NCBI GenBank assembly: GCA_029937135.1
Contig: JAPYQX010000005.1
Coordinates: 1 to 28,556, forward strand
Origin: Nitrospinota bacterium
Lineage (GTDB): Bacteria > UBA8248
Length of the DNA stretch: 28,556 nt
Direction of reading: 5' to 3'
Shown here: piece after piece, positions 7,492 through 15,117 of the stretch
Numbering within the stretch: position 1 is the stretch's first letter
Layout of the letters: each line of letters starts with the position of its first letter
Translations under genes and position numbers: made by a program
The notes under the pieces: model-generated
What the model was told of the DNA's origin: nothing
Database searches by the model: none
The model's input: only the letters and a program-made list of their open reading frames with translations

Positions 7492-8488
7492 ATCCTTCAA
7501 GAAACAGTTGCACTTCCCCGTAGAGTTCCTCGTGTCTTCTCTCGAATTGAATAAAGTGGGTGGCGTCGCCGAGGATGACATGGCGCTTGCCCCGGCTGGC
7601 AGTCAGGGCCTTATAGAGACCGTTGGCCTCGGGACCCAGCGAGCTTCGGTCGTGGTCCCCCCGAATCAGAAGAACGGGAATTTTTATTTTCGAGGCGTCG
7701 TAGAGGGGAATCCCGCGTGCGCGGTCGTAGCGATCGGCCAGGGGGCCGTTTGGCACCTTGACGGCCGGCACCCGCCGTTTTCTTCCCTCGGGGTCGAATT
7801 TTAGCTGCTCCTCCCAATAGTATTTCACGGCGCGGGCCTCACGCCATTTTTGGTGTTGCCCCCGGGGGATGCTGCCGTCCCAGCGCTCCATCTGCTCCCG
7901 CCGGGTAACCCAGCGCCATGCGCCGAATTTCGGGTCCAGACGGCCCGGATGGCGGGGATCCTCCGAGAGGGCGGCCACCTCGGGCCGCTCGTAGGCGTAA
8001 AAGGGCGCGTAGACGACAAGGCGGCGGATGCGCGTGTTGTTGGCCGCCGTGTAGGCCGCAGAAGTGGTCGTGCTGAACGAGTAGCCGAGCAGGTTGATCC
8101 GGTCGAGTGAGCGGCGCTTGAGTACGAAGCGGACGGCCGCGTCGATGTCGCGCAGGGCCACATGGCCGCGCCCGGCGGGTGGGTTGGCGAGGCGGGAGGC
8201 CAAAAGCTCGGGCTGCCGCGACGAGAGGCCGTAGCCCCGGATGGTGAGGGCGAAAACATCGAAGCCCCTCAGCGCCAGGTAGTCCATCCACGAGTAGCCG
8301 GGGATACGGATGTCGAAAGTATGAGGCGCGGGCATGCTCTGCCCGTGGAGAAGGAGGATGGTTCCCGCCTCCTCGAAACGTGTCATCCCGCGTGGGCGCT
8401 TTTCGCGAATATGAAGGCGAATTCCAGAGTCCTGGGCATCGATAAAATGTTCTTCCTGAATGATTTTTGGAGAGGATTTTCGGCGCAT
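7490..8488 (-). CDS. Alpha/beta hydrolase family protein
   Basis: 332 residues, cytoplasmic, no signal peptide. The alpha/beta hydrolase core is recognisable: oxyanion region TILLLHGQSMPAP, a FDVFALTIRGYGLS strand, nucleophile elbow LLGYSFSTTTS, a late acidic residue in RGDHDRSSLG, and catalytic His in DATHFIQFE. The elbow reads G-Y-S-F-S rather than the canonical G-x-S-x-G. The substrate cannot be assigned. The ATG at 8488 has AGAGGAAA 4 bases upstream. The gene is inverted relative to its neighbours and sits between rplS and rnhB, which are adjacent in many related genomes; a later insertion is inferred. Confidence 0.8.
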   Translation of the reverse strand: MRRKSSPKIIQEEHFIDAQDSGIRLHIREKRPRGMTRFEEAGTILLLHGQSMPAPHTFDIRIPGYSWMDYLALRGFDVFALTIRGYGLSSRQPELLASRLANPPAGRGHVALRDIDAAVRFVLKRRSLDRINLLGYSFSTTTSAAYTAANNTRIRRLVVYAPFYAYERPEVAALSEDPRHPGRLDPKFGAWRWVTRREQMERWDGSIPRGQHQKWREARAVKYYWEEQLKFDPEGRKRRVPAVKVPNGPLADRYDRARGIPLYDASKIKIPVLLIRGDHDRSSLGPEANGLYKALTASRGKRHVILGDATHFIQFERRHEELYGEVQLFLEG

Positions 8489-8573
8489 GGGGTTTCCTCT
8501 TTGGTATGCTAGTTCCAGTTCCAGCGAAAACGCCAGTTTTAGCGAAGATTCCGGCGAAGACGAAGGCGTTCAT

Positions 8574-8603
8574 TTGAATTCCGCGTGAGGATGATCTTAT
8601 CTT
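8574..8603 (+). promoter_or_regulatory. Possible promoter for rnhB-yraN
   Basis: TTGAAT (8574-8579) and TATCTT (8598-8603) are 18 bases apart in the 212-base gap between the divergent hydrolase and rnhB genes. Each hexamer matches the sigma70 consensus at 4 of 6 positions. This is weak support, but rnhB needs its own promoter here because the upstream gene points away. Confidence 0.3.
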
Positions 8604-8620
8604 GTTCTCGAAACTTTCGT

Positions 8621-8661
8621 CCGGACAGGTCTTCATCCGAACAGGAAATGCCTGAACAGGC
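8621..8661. repeat. Three spaced direct repeats upstream of rnhB
   Basis: CCGGACAGG (8621), CCGAACAGG (8637) and CTGAACAGG (8652) recur at 15-16 base intervals. The third lies inside the dyad GCCTG-AA-CAGGC (8650-8661). They lie between the possible rnhB promoter and its start codon. No regulator is recognised. Confidence 0.4.
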
Positions 8662-8700
8662 TTCGCCCTAAACGCTTCCCGCGCCCGAATCAGGTTTTTC

Positions 8701-9300
8701 ATGTATGCACTGGAGCAAAGCCTCCGAAGTGAGGGGTGGCGATCAGTGGCCGGCGTGGACGAGGTGGGCCGCGGGCCACTCGCGGGCCCGGTGGTGGCTG
8801 CTGCCGTAATCCTCGATCCTGGCGATCCGATAGAGGGCCTAGCCGACAGCAAGAAACTCACTCCCAAAAAGCGTGACACGCTATTCGCCGAAATCGGCGA
8901 GCGGGCGCTGGCCGTAGCGGTGGCGGGGGTGGGAGCGCGCGAGATCGAGCGGATAAACATTCTCCAGGCGTCTCTTCGTGCGATGGCCACCGCGGCCGGC
9001 CGCCTCGGCATCCCGCTGGATTATCTCCTCATCGACGGCAACAAGGAAATACCCTTTGACGCACCACAATCGGCGGTCGTTTCGGGGGATACGAAATGCG
9101 CCTCGATCGCGGCGGCGAGTATCGTCGCCAAGGTGGTCAGGGACCGCCTGATGAAACGCCTCGACAAGCGGTTTCCCTGCTACGGTTTTGCCCGCCACAA
9201 AGGCTATCCCACGCGAGATCACCTCGCCGCGCTGCGCGAACACGGCCCCTGTGTCCTCCACCGGCGCACGTTTCGGGGCGTTCCGGGGGTGGGACAGTGA
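8701..9300 (+). CDS. rnhB: Ribonuclease HII
   Basis: 199 residues, normal length. RNase HII cleaves RNA in RNA-DNA hybrids, including single misincorporated ribonucleotides. Catalytic residues are visible: GVDEVGRGPLAGP (D20, E21), LLIDGNKE (D112) and SGDTKCASIAAASIVAK (D130). Other family segments are DSKKLT and the C-terminal GFARHKGYPTRDH. The ATG at 8701 has only a weak ribosome binding site. The stop overlaps the GTG of yraN (GTGA, 9297-9300), so the two are likely coupled. Confidence 0.97.
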   Translation: MYALEQSLRSEGWRSVAGVDEVGRGPLAGPVVAAAVILDPGDPIEGLADSKKLTPKKRDTLFAEIGERALAVAVAGVGAREIERINILQASLRAMATAAGRLGIPLDYLLIDGNKEIPFDAPQSAVVSGDTKCASIAAASIVAKVVRDRLMKRLDKRFPCYGFARHKGYPTRDHLAALREHGPCVLHRRTFRGVPGVGQ

Positions 9301-9656
9301 GCCGGAGCCGGGGGGCCGAGGGCGAGGAGGCCGCTTGCCAGGTTCTCAGGCGCGTGGGCTATAAGATTCTCGCGCGAAACTATCGCGGGCCGCGCTACGA
9401 GGTGGACATCATCGCGCGCGAGGGAGATGTCATCGCCTTCGTCGAGGTGAAGATGCGGGCCCCGGGCGGTGAGGAGAGTGCCGCCGCCGCTATCGACGAG
9501 CGCAAGCAAAAACGAATCGCCCGCGCGGCAGAACACTCTCTGATGACGCACCCCGAGGCGCAGGAGGCCCTGTGCCGGTTCGATGTCGTGTTGGTCGAGG
9601 CGGAGGCCGGCGCGAAGCCGAGAAGGGGCAAGTTGATGCGGGACGCTTTTCGCTAG
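9297..9656 (+). CDS. yraN: UPF0102 (YraN) endonuclease-like protein
   Basis: 119 residues. It has the family pattern GAEGEEAACQVLRRVGYKIL, ARNYR, YEVDIIAREGDVIAFVEVKMR, matching the YraN group with a PD-(D/E)XK nuclease-like fold (D37, E50 and K52 are candidate active-site residues). The biological role is not established; the gene is commonly beside rnhB. The GTG start at 9297 overlaps the rnhB stop. The stop TAG shares a CTAG tetranucleotide (9653-9656) with the stop of the convergent DUF3108 gene. Confidence 0.93.
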   Translation: MSRSRGAEGEEAACQVLRRVGYKILARNYRGPRYEVDIIAREGDVIAFVEVKMRAPGGEESAAAAIDERKQKRIARAAEHSLMTHPEAQEALCRFDVVLVEAEAGAKPRRGKLMRDAFR

Positions 9657-10507
9657 GGGCTCTTTTCGGGCTTGATGAGAATGCCGTCCACGTCGCCGAA
9701 AAATATGGCATCCTCCACGGTCACGGCGACGGGGATCCTTTCCGAATCGAGCCAGACTCGGACCTCCCCCGTTTCCTGGCCGAAGAGATTTTTGGGGACC
9801 TTGACAAGGGCGAGCAGCCCTTTTTCTTCCGAACGGCCGTACCGTTTTCGGTAGGCGCGCTCGGCTTCGGCGGAGGGAATCCGGATCTCGAATTTCTGGA
9901 ACTTCTCCTCCTCGCCTTCCTCTCCTTCGTTGGTCGCTTTCGCCTTGTAGTCGGGCAGGGTGAACAGCGTTATTTTTCGGCCCCGCTCAAGCGGCCCGAG
10001 CCCCCCGAGGCGGAAATTGAACAGGGCGGAGATGAGGTCCTCGACAAGCGCCCCCTCGGGGATCGGATCGTCTCCCTCGCCGAGAAGCTTTTCGCGCCAA
10101 AAATACTTCCACTTCACCACCCCGTTTTCGATGTCGATGACTGCCTCGGTCCGCTCGACGCCGTCCTGCTTATAGACCCGCTTGATATAGAGGCGGCTGA
10201 TGAAACGGCGCCGGACAGGGTCGTACTCCATCTCGCTGAGGTAGTGGTTTTTTCTTCCGTACATCAGTACGCCCACGAGCCCTTTCGTTTCGGCGATCAA
10301 CTCGGCCCGGTAGCGTCTCCCTCTGATAGGGCGAATGGACAAGCGCCCCTGGGCCGCCTTCATGAACCACAAAAACTGAATGTTGTATGTGAATGCCTCG
10401 GCGCGCGGCTCGGGCGCCTGCGCTGCGGCGGGAGCAGCGGGAGAGAAAAGAGCGAAGACGATAAGTGCCGCCGCGTAAAATGCCTTCGTTGAAAAGTGCG
10501 TTGTCAA
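9653..10507 (-). CDS. DUF3108 domain-containing exported protein
   Basis: 284 residues. A hydrophobic signal peptide at about 9-30 ends near AAPAAAQAPEP. The body resembles DUF3108: AFTYNIQFLWFMKAAQGRLSI start, YRAELIAETKGLVG, a central LISALFNFR, and late ALVKVPKNLFGQETGEVRVWLDSERIPVAV. The family is periplasmic or envelope-associated with no defined activity. The start is TTG at 10507 with no obvious ribosome binding site, so the exact start is uncertain; no better in-frame start precedes the signal peptide. It is the last gene of the long minus-strand series, 13 bases after the end of the decayed ATPase frame. Confidence 0.8.
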   Translation of the reverse strand: MTTHFSTKAFYAAALIVFALFSPAAPAAAQAPEPRAEAFTYNIQFLWFMKAAQGRLSIRPIRGRRYRAELIAETKGLVGVLMYGRKNHYLSEMEYDPVRRRFISRLYIKRVYKQDGVERTEAVIDIENGVVKWKYFWREKLLGEGDDPIPEGALVEDLISALFNFRLGGLGPLERGRKITLFTLPDYKAKATNEGEEGEEEKFQKFEIRIPSAEAERAYRKRYGRSEEKGLLALVKVPKNLFGQETGEVRVWLDSERIPVAVTVEDAIFFGDVDGILIKPEKSP

Positions 10508-10520
10508 AAGGAATTAATTC

Positions 10521-10901
10521 TCACTGGTTGGTGGGCAATTCAGATTCATCCACCTCATCGACGATATAGAGGAGGCGGAGAAGCTCCACTTTGGAGGTCG
10601 TATTTTACTGGACGTCGAGCTGATAGAGAATTTCCTTGATGAATTCGACGGGCTCGAGACTCGGGTTGGCGACCAGTCCGATATCGTAGCGCTTCGAATC
10701 GAGTTGGCAGATAAACGCACGGGTCAGGGTGGTTTTTCCCATACCCGCGTCGCCCGTCAGCATCGCAGCCCCTTTTCTCCCCTGGGCCGCGTAGATAAGA
10801 CGGGTCAGCGCCTCCTCGTGCTTGGGAGAGAAGTAGAGAAAATCCGAGTTCGGGAGATTCTCGAAAGGAGGAAGTTTTAACCCCCAATATTCAAGATACA
10901 C
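10521..10901 (-). pseudogene. Decayed ExeA/GspA-type AAA ATPase
   Basis: The GTG at 10901 starts a 98-residue frame opening MYLEYWGLKLPPFENLPNSD and containing LYFSPKHEEALTRLIYA and a Walker A GDAGMGKTT, the classic N-terminus of ExeA-like ATPases, which are usually about 270 residues or longer. A TAA at 10605-10607 stops it before any Walker B. Reading on in the same frame gives SKVELLRLL, the next family motif, then about 15 residues and a TGA at 10521-10523. So the gene carries a nonsense codon and has lost most of the ATPase core. TAAGGTAGG precedes the start. A functional 98-residue product cannot be excluded. Confidence 0.75.
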
Positions 10902-10960
10902 GCGATGCCTACCTTATTGGTTCAGGGCGAAAAGTTTTGTCGAATCCCGGGAGGCGACGC

Positions 10961-11734
10961 CTAGGGGTTTCGCTCCGCAATCAACCGAAGCCCGATGAGG
11001 GTGAGGTCCGGGTTGATATGGTCGAAAATTTCCTCGTCGCTGGAAAACAGGAGGCTTTGGCCTCCGGTGGCCACCACCTGGGTGTTACCTCCGAGTTCGA
11101 GTTTCATTCGTCCTACAATCCCATTAATCAACCCTTTATAACCGAAAAACATGCCCGACTGTATGCTGTGGACCGTATTTTTTCCGATGACCGAGGCCGG
11201 GGCCACGGGCTCGATGCGCGGAAGTCTCGCCGCGCGCTCCACCAGCGCCTCCAGCGCGACCCCGAATCCCGGCGAAATCGCGCCCCCAAGATACTCCCCT
11301 GCGGCGGAAATCGCATCAAACGTGATGGCGGTGCCGAAGTCCACGATGATGAGGGGACCGCCGTAAAAGTGGAAACCCGCCACGGCGTTGACGATCCGGT
11401 CGGCGCCCACTTCGTGGGGGTTGTCGTATTTGATGACGATTCCGGTTCGGGTGCCGGGTCCGACGAGCAGGGGGGTCACTCCGAAATGGCGTATCGACAT
11501 TTCCTCAAGCGTCGGGCCCAGGGGGGGGACCACGCTCGAAATCGCCACGCGCCCGACGATAGACATCTCGAAGCCTGAAAGGCGAAAGAGGCCCTCGATC
11601 AGGATAGCCAGCTCGTCCGAGGTCCGCCGGGCGACCGAGCCGAGCCGCCAGCTCGCTTCTTTTTTCTCGCCCGCGAAAAGGCCGATGACGGTCTCGGTAT
11701 TTCCCACATCGATGGCCAGAAGGTGGGTGCTCAT
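10961..11734 (-). CDS. coaX: Type III pantothenate kinase
   Basis: 257 residues, normal length. CoaX phosphorylates pantothenate, the first step to coenzyme A, using ATP and a monovalent cation. Family motifs are intact: LLAIDVGNTETVIGLF, a GRVAISSVVPPL strand, DNPHEVGADRIVNAVA, and VDFGTAITFDAISAAGEYLGG, then the ISPGFGVALEALVERAARLP segment. The ATG at 11734 overlaps the birA stop as ATGA. The birA-coaX pair is common in bacteria. No type I or II pantothenate kinase is seen here. Confidence 0.97.
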   Translation of the reverse strand: MSTHLLAIDVGNTETVIGLFAGEKKEASWRLGSVARRTSDELAILIEGLFRLSGFEMSIVGRVAISSVVPPLGPTLEEMSIRHFGVTPLLVGPGTRTGIVIKYDNPHEVGADRIVNAVAGFHFYGGPLIIVDFGTAITFDAISAAGEYLGGAISPGFGVALEALVERAARLPRIEPVAPASVIGKNTVHSIQSGMFFGYKGLINGIVGRMKLELGGNTQVVATGGQSLLFSSDEEIFDHINPDLTLIGLRLIAERNP

Positions 11735-12492
11735 GACTCGATAATCTCCCCCGCGTCCACGGAAAGCAACTTTCCGCCGCCGGTGTCGAGGAGGAGCCGG
11801 CCAGCCGCGTCGATGCCGGCCACCTTCCCCGCGGCGGTCCCGCCAGCCAACGGCACCGATACCTGACTGCCGATCCCGTCACAGAGCGCCTCCCAGCGCT
11901 GCCGGACAGGCTCGAAGCCCGAGTCGAGAAATGTCCGGTACCATTGATCGAAGCGCTCCAGAAGCCCCCCAATCAATTCACTCTCCTCCGGGAGGCGGCG
12001 ACCCGCTCCCTCAAGCGAGGTGGTTTGCTTCGCGAATTTGGGGGGGAATCCCCCGAGTGGAGTTCTGAGATTGATCCCGATTCCGGCGACGACGGCGGGT
12101 TGTTTCCCGCCCTCGGGCACGAAATCCAGAAGAATTCCGCCCACTTTTTTCCCCTCGATTCTGAGGTCGTTGGGCCATTTCAGGCCGATCTCCATGCCGC
12201 AGGCGCCGGAGAGCCCCTCGGCCATGGCCACGGCGGTGACGAGGCTCAGCGAGGCCAGTTGCTCACCCGGAACCGGCGGGCGGAGCAGGACCGAAAAATA
12301 CAATCCGCAGCCGGGAGGGGATATCCATGACCTGCCGAGGCGGCCCCGGCCCTTTTTCTGGCTTTCGGCCCAGATGACAAGGCCCTCAGGAGCGCCCTCC
12401 CGTGCGCGAAGGCCTACGAGATCGCTGGTCGAGTCCACATGCCCGGTTTTTTCGAGACGCCAGGCGAGAGAGGGCGCGCTGGTTCCGGCCAT
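11731..12492 (-). CDS. birA: Biotin--[acetyl-CoA-carboxylase] ligase (no DNA-binding domain)
   Basis: 253 residues. It activates biotin to biotinyl-AMP and transfers it to the acceptor Lys of biotin carboxyl carrier proteins. The catalytic core is clear: VDSTSDLVGLRAREG, QKKGRGRLGRSW (adenylate loop), GLKWPNDLRIEGKKVGGIL, and GIGINLRTP, followed by a C-terminal SH3-like domain (about 205-253). The N-terminal winged-helix repressor domain of E. coli BirA is absent, so this is the monofunctional form. The ATG directly follows the valS stop with no gap, and the stop overlaps coaX. Confidence 0.95.
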   Translation of the reverse strand: MAGTSAPSLAWRLEKTGHVDSTSDLVGLRAREGAPEGLVIWAESQKKGRGRLGRSWISPPGCGLYFSVLLRPPVPGEQLASLSLVTAVAMAEGLSGACGMEIGLKWPNDLRIEGKKVGGILLDFVPEGGKQPAVVAGIGINLRTPLGGFPPKFAKQTTSLEGAGRRLPEESELIGGLLERFDQWYRTFLDSGFEPVRQRWEALCDGIGSQVSVPLAGGTAAGKVAGIDAAGRLLLDTGGGKLLSVDAGEIIES

Positions 12493-15114
12493 CTAGCTTT
12501 TGAGTTCCATCAGGCGGGAGAGGCTCTCCCGGAGCTTTGACTCGCGGCCGTGCTCCTCGTCCAGGGTGCTGCGGTTCTTTTCGACGACTTCCTCGGGCGC
12601 CCGTTCGACGAACTTGGGGTTGGAGAGTTTCTTTTCGATAGCGCCGATGGTCTTGGCGATGTCGGCGATCTGTTTTTCGAGGCGGCGGATCTCCTCATCG
12701 AGGTCGATCAAACCCTCAATGGGCACGAAGGACGCCGTGTTTCCAAAAACGGCGGATGCGGAAGCTTTGGGCTGTTCGACGCCAGTGCCGATAACGATGC
12801 CGCTGCTGATGTTTCCGAGCCGAAGGAACCATTCCAACTCTTTTTCGATGAGTTTTTTCTCCGCTTCGGTTTCCGGCCGGATAGTCGATGTTATTTCTCT
12901 CTTGGGCGAAATGTTGAGTTCGCCGCGGATGTTCCTGATGCTGCCCAGGATGCCGGACAGGTATTCAAAATCTTTTTCCGCCCCGGGGTCGTCCCAATCG
13001 GGCTCGGGCTCGGGCCAGGGGGCGATCATAATGCTCTCACCCTCGCGGCCGGGGAGTTTTTGCCATATCTCCTCGGTGATGAAGGGAACGATGGGATGTA
13101 GAAGGCGAAGGGTGCGCTCGAGCACGCGGCCCAGGACGGCCTTGCTCCCCTCGCCGCCGCTCTCCGCCATCAGGGCCGGTTTGATAACCTCGATGTACCA
13201 GTCGCATAGCTCGTGCCAGGTGAACTGGTAGAGGGCGAGGGCGGCATCATTGAAGCGGTACTCCTCAAGGGCGGTGTCCACCCTCCGGGTCACATCGTTC
13301 AGGCGGCTGAGTATCCATCGGTCGCCCAGGGAGAGCTCCCCGTGCGGAGGCATATCGGGCAATGCCTCGCCCATGTTCATCAAGGTGAAGCGAGCGGCGT
13401 TCCAGATTTTGTTGCAAAAGTTTCGGAAACCCGCGATGCGCTCCTCCGAGAGGCGGATATCGCGGCCCTGGGCGGCCATCGCCGTCAGTGTGAGGCGCAG
13501 CGAGTCGGTGCCGAATTTTTCGATAATGTCGAGGGGATCGACGACGTTGCCTCGCGTCTTGCTCATCTTCTGGCCGTGCTCGTCCCGCACGAGGGCGTGG
13601 ATGTAAACGTCGCGGAAGGGAACTTCGTCCATGAACTTCAGGCCCGACATGATCATCCGGGCCACCCAGAAAAAGATGATGTCGAATCCGGTGACGAGAA
13701 CCGAGGTGGGGTAGAAGTAGTCCAGGTCGCGGTTTTCATCGGGCCAGCCGAAGGTCGAGAACGGCCACAGCGCCGAGCTGAACCAGGTGTCGAGGACATC
13801 GGTCTCGCGCCGGAGTTTCGGGTCCTTGGGGTCTTCGCGCGAGACGACGATCTCGCCCGTTTCATCGTTGTGCCAGGCCGGAATCTGGTGGCCCCACCAA
13901 ATCTGGCGGCTGATGCACCAATCGCGGATATTCGTCATCCATTCGAAATAGGTGGACTCCCACTGCTTGGGGATGATGCGGATCCGCCCGTCCTTGACGG
14001 CGCGGATGGCCTCCTCGGCGAGTGGTTTCGTGCGCACGAACCATTGCTTCGACAGGTAGGGCTCGATTGCGGTGGCGCAGCGATAACACTCGCCCACCGA
14101 GTGCGCGTGGCCCTTGACCCCGCGCATGAGCCCGAGGTTTTCAAGATCGGCGACCACCTGCTTGCGCGCCTCGTAGCGGTCCATTCCCTCGTAGGGCCCG
14201 CCGTTGGCGTTGATGGAGCCGTCCGAGTTGAGGATGTTGATCTGAGGAAGATTATTTCTGAGCCCGGCCTCGTAGTCGTTCGGATCGTGGGCGGGGGTGA
14301 CCTTGACGGCGCCGGAGCCGAATTCGGGATCGACAAACGAGTCGGCGATGACGGGAATCCGCCGGTCGAGGAGCGGCAGGCGGAGCATCTGGCCGACGAG
14401 GGGCTTGTAGCGCTCATCGTCCGGGTGAACGGCTACGGCCGTGTCACCCAGCATGGTCTCGGGCCGGGTGGTGGAGATGGTGAGGCCCTGGCCCCCCTCC
14501 CACAGCGGGTAGTGGAAATCCCACATATGGCCGTCGCGATCCTGATACTCCACCTCGAGGTCGGAGATCGCGGTTCCGCAGCGGGGGCACCAGTTAACCA
14601 GGTAATCGCCCTGGTAGATCAACCCCTCTTCGTAGAGGCGGACGAAGGACTCGCGAACGGCCCGCGAGAGGCCTTCGTCCATGGTGAAGCGCTCGCGCTC
14701 CCAGTCGCACGACGCGCCCAGCTTCTTGAGCTGGTGGATAATGGTCCCCCCGCTCTCCTCTTTCCACTCCCAGACGCGCTTGACGAACTCCTCGCGGCCC
14801 AGCTCCTCACGGCTCAGGCCCTCGTCCGCGAGCTGGCGCTCAACCACATTTTGAGTGGCGATTCCGGCGTGGTCCATGCCGGGCATCCAGCACACATTGA
14901 ACCCCTTCATCCTCTTCCAGCGGGCGAGGATATCCTGAAGGGTGTTGTTCAGGGCGTGGCCCATGTGCAGGGAGCCGGTGACGTTTGGTGGGGGAATGAC
15001 GATGGAGTAGGGCTCGCGGCTATCGTCCGCTTTCCCGTGGAAGTAGTTTTTCTCCAGCCAGTAGGCGTACCATCGGTTTTCCGCCGCTTTCGGGTCATAG
15101 CGGGGTTCTAACAA
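12493..15114 (-). CDS. valS: Valyl-tRNA synthetase
   Basis: 873 residues, class Ia synthetase charging tRNA-Val. The HIGH-type motif is HMGH (50-53) in PPPNVTGSLHMGHAL, and the KMSKS loop is KMSKT (516-520). The editing domain includes TTRPETMLGDTAVAVHP. A C-terminal coiled coil (about 800-870, DEEIRRLEKQIADIAKTIG) is typical of bacterial ValRS. The start is TTG at 15114, chosen because GGAG lies about 8 bases upstream and the N-terminus (LEPRYDPKAAENRWYAYW) fits the family. It begins 3 bases after the pseudo-receiver gene. Confidence 0.98.
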   Translation of the reverse strand: MLEPRYDPKAAENRWYAYWLEKNYFHGKADDSREPYSIVIPPPNVTGSLHMGHALNNTLQDILARWKRMKGFNVCWMPGMDHAGIATQNVVERQLADEGLSREELGREEFVKRVWEWKEESGGTIIHQLKKLGASCDWERERFTMDEGLSRAVRESFVRLYEEGLIYQGDYLVNWCPRCGTAISDLEVEYQDRDGHMWDFHYPLWEGGQGLTISTTRPETMLGDTAVAVHPDDERYKPLVGQMLRLPLLDRRIPVIADSFVDPEFGSGAVKVTPAHDPNDYEAGLRNNLPQINILNSDGSINANGGPYEGMDRYEARKQVVADLENLGLMRGVKGHAHSVGECYRCATAIEPYLSKQWFVRTKPLAEEAIRAVKDGRIRIIPKQWESTYFEWMTNIRDWCISRQIWWGHQIPAWHNDETGEIVVSREDPKDPKLRRETDVLDTWFSSALWPFSTFGWPDENRDLDYFYPTSVLVTGFDIIFFWVARMIMSGLKFMDEVPFRDVYIHALVRDEHGQKMSKTRGNVVDPLDIIEKFGTDSLRLTLTAMAAQGRDIRLSEERIAGFRNFCNKIWNAARFTLMNMGEALPDMPPHGELSLGDRWILSRLNDVTRRVDTALEEYRFNDAALALYQFTWHELCDWYIEVIKPALMAESGGEGSKAVLGRVLERTLRLLHPIVPFITEEIWQKLPGREGESIMIAPWPEPEPDWDDPGAEKDFEYLSGILGSIRNIRGELNISPKREITSTIRPETEAEKKLIEKELEWFLRLGNISSGIVIGTGVEQPKASASAVFGNTASFVPIEGLIDLDEEIRRLEKQIADIAKTIGAIEKKLSNPKFVERAPEEVVEKNRSTLDEEHGRESKLRESLSRLMELKS

Positions 15115-15117
15115 AAG

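Noticed and set aside
7839..9011. 390-residue minus-strand frame across the hydrolase and rnhB starts
   Set aside because: It runs over two genes in a different frame, with low-complexity Arg/Pro/Ser content.
13213..15111. 632-residue plus-strand open frame opposite valS
   Set aside because: It lies entirely antisense to an intact valS, has no recognisable domain, and long antisense frames are expected in GC-rich genes with strong third-position bias.
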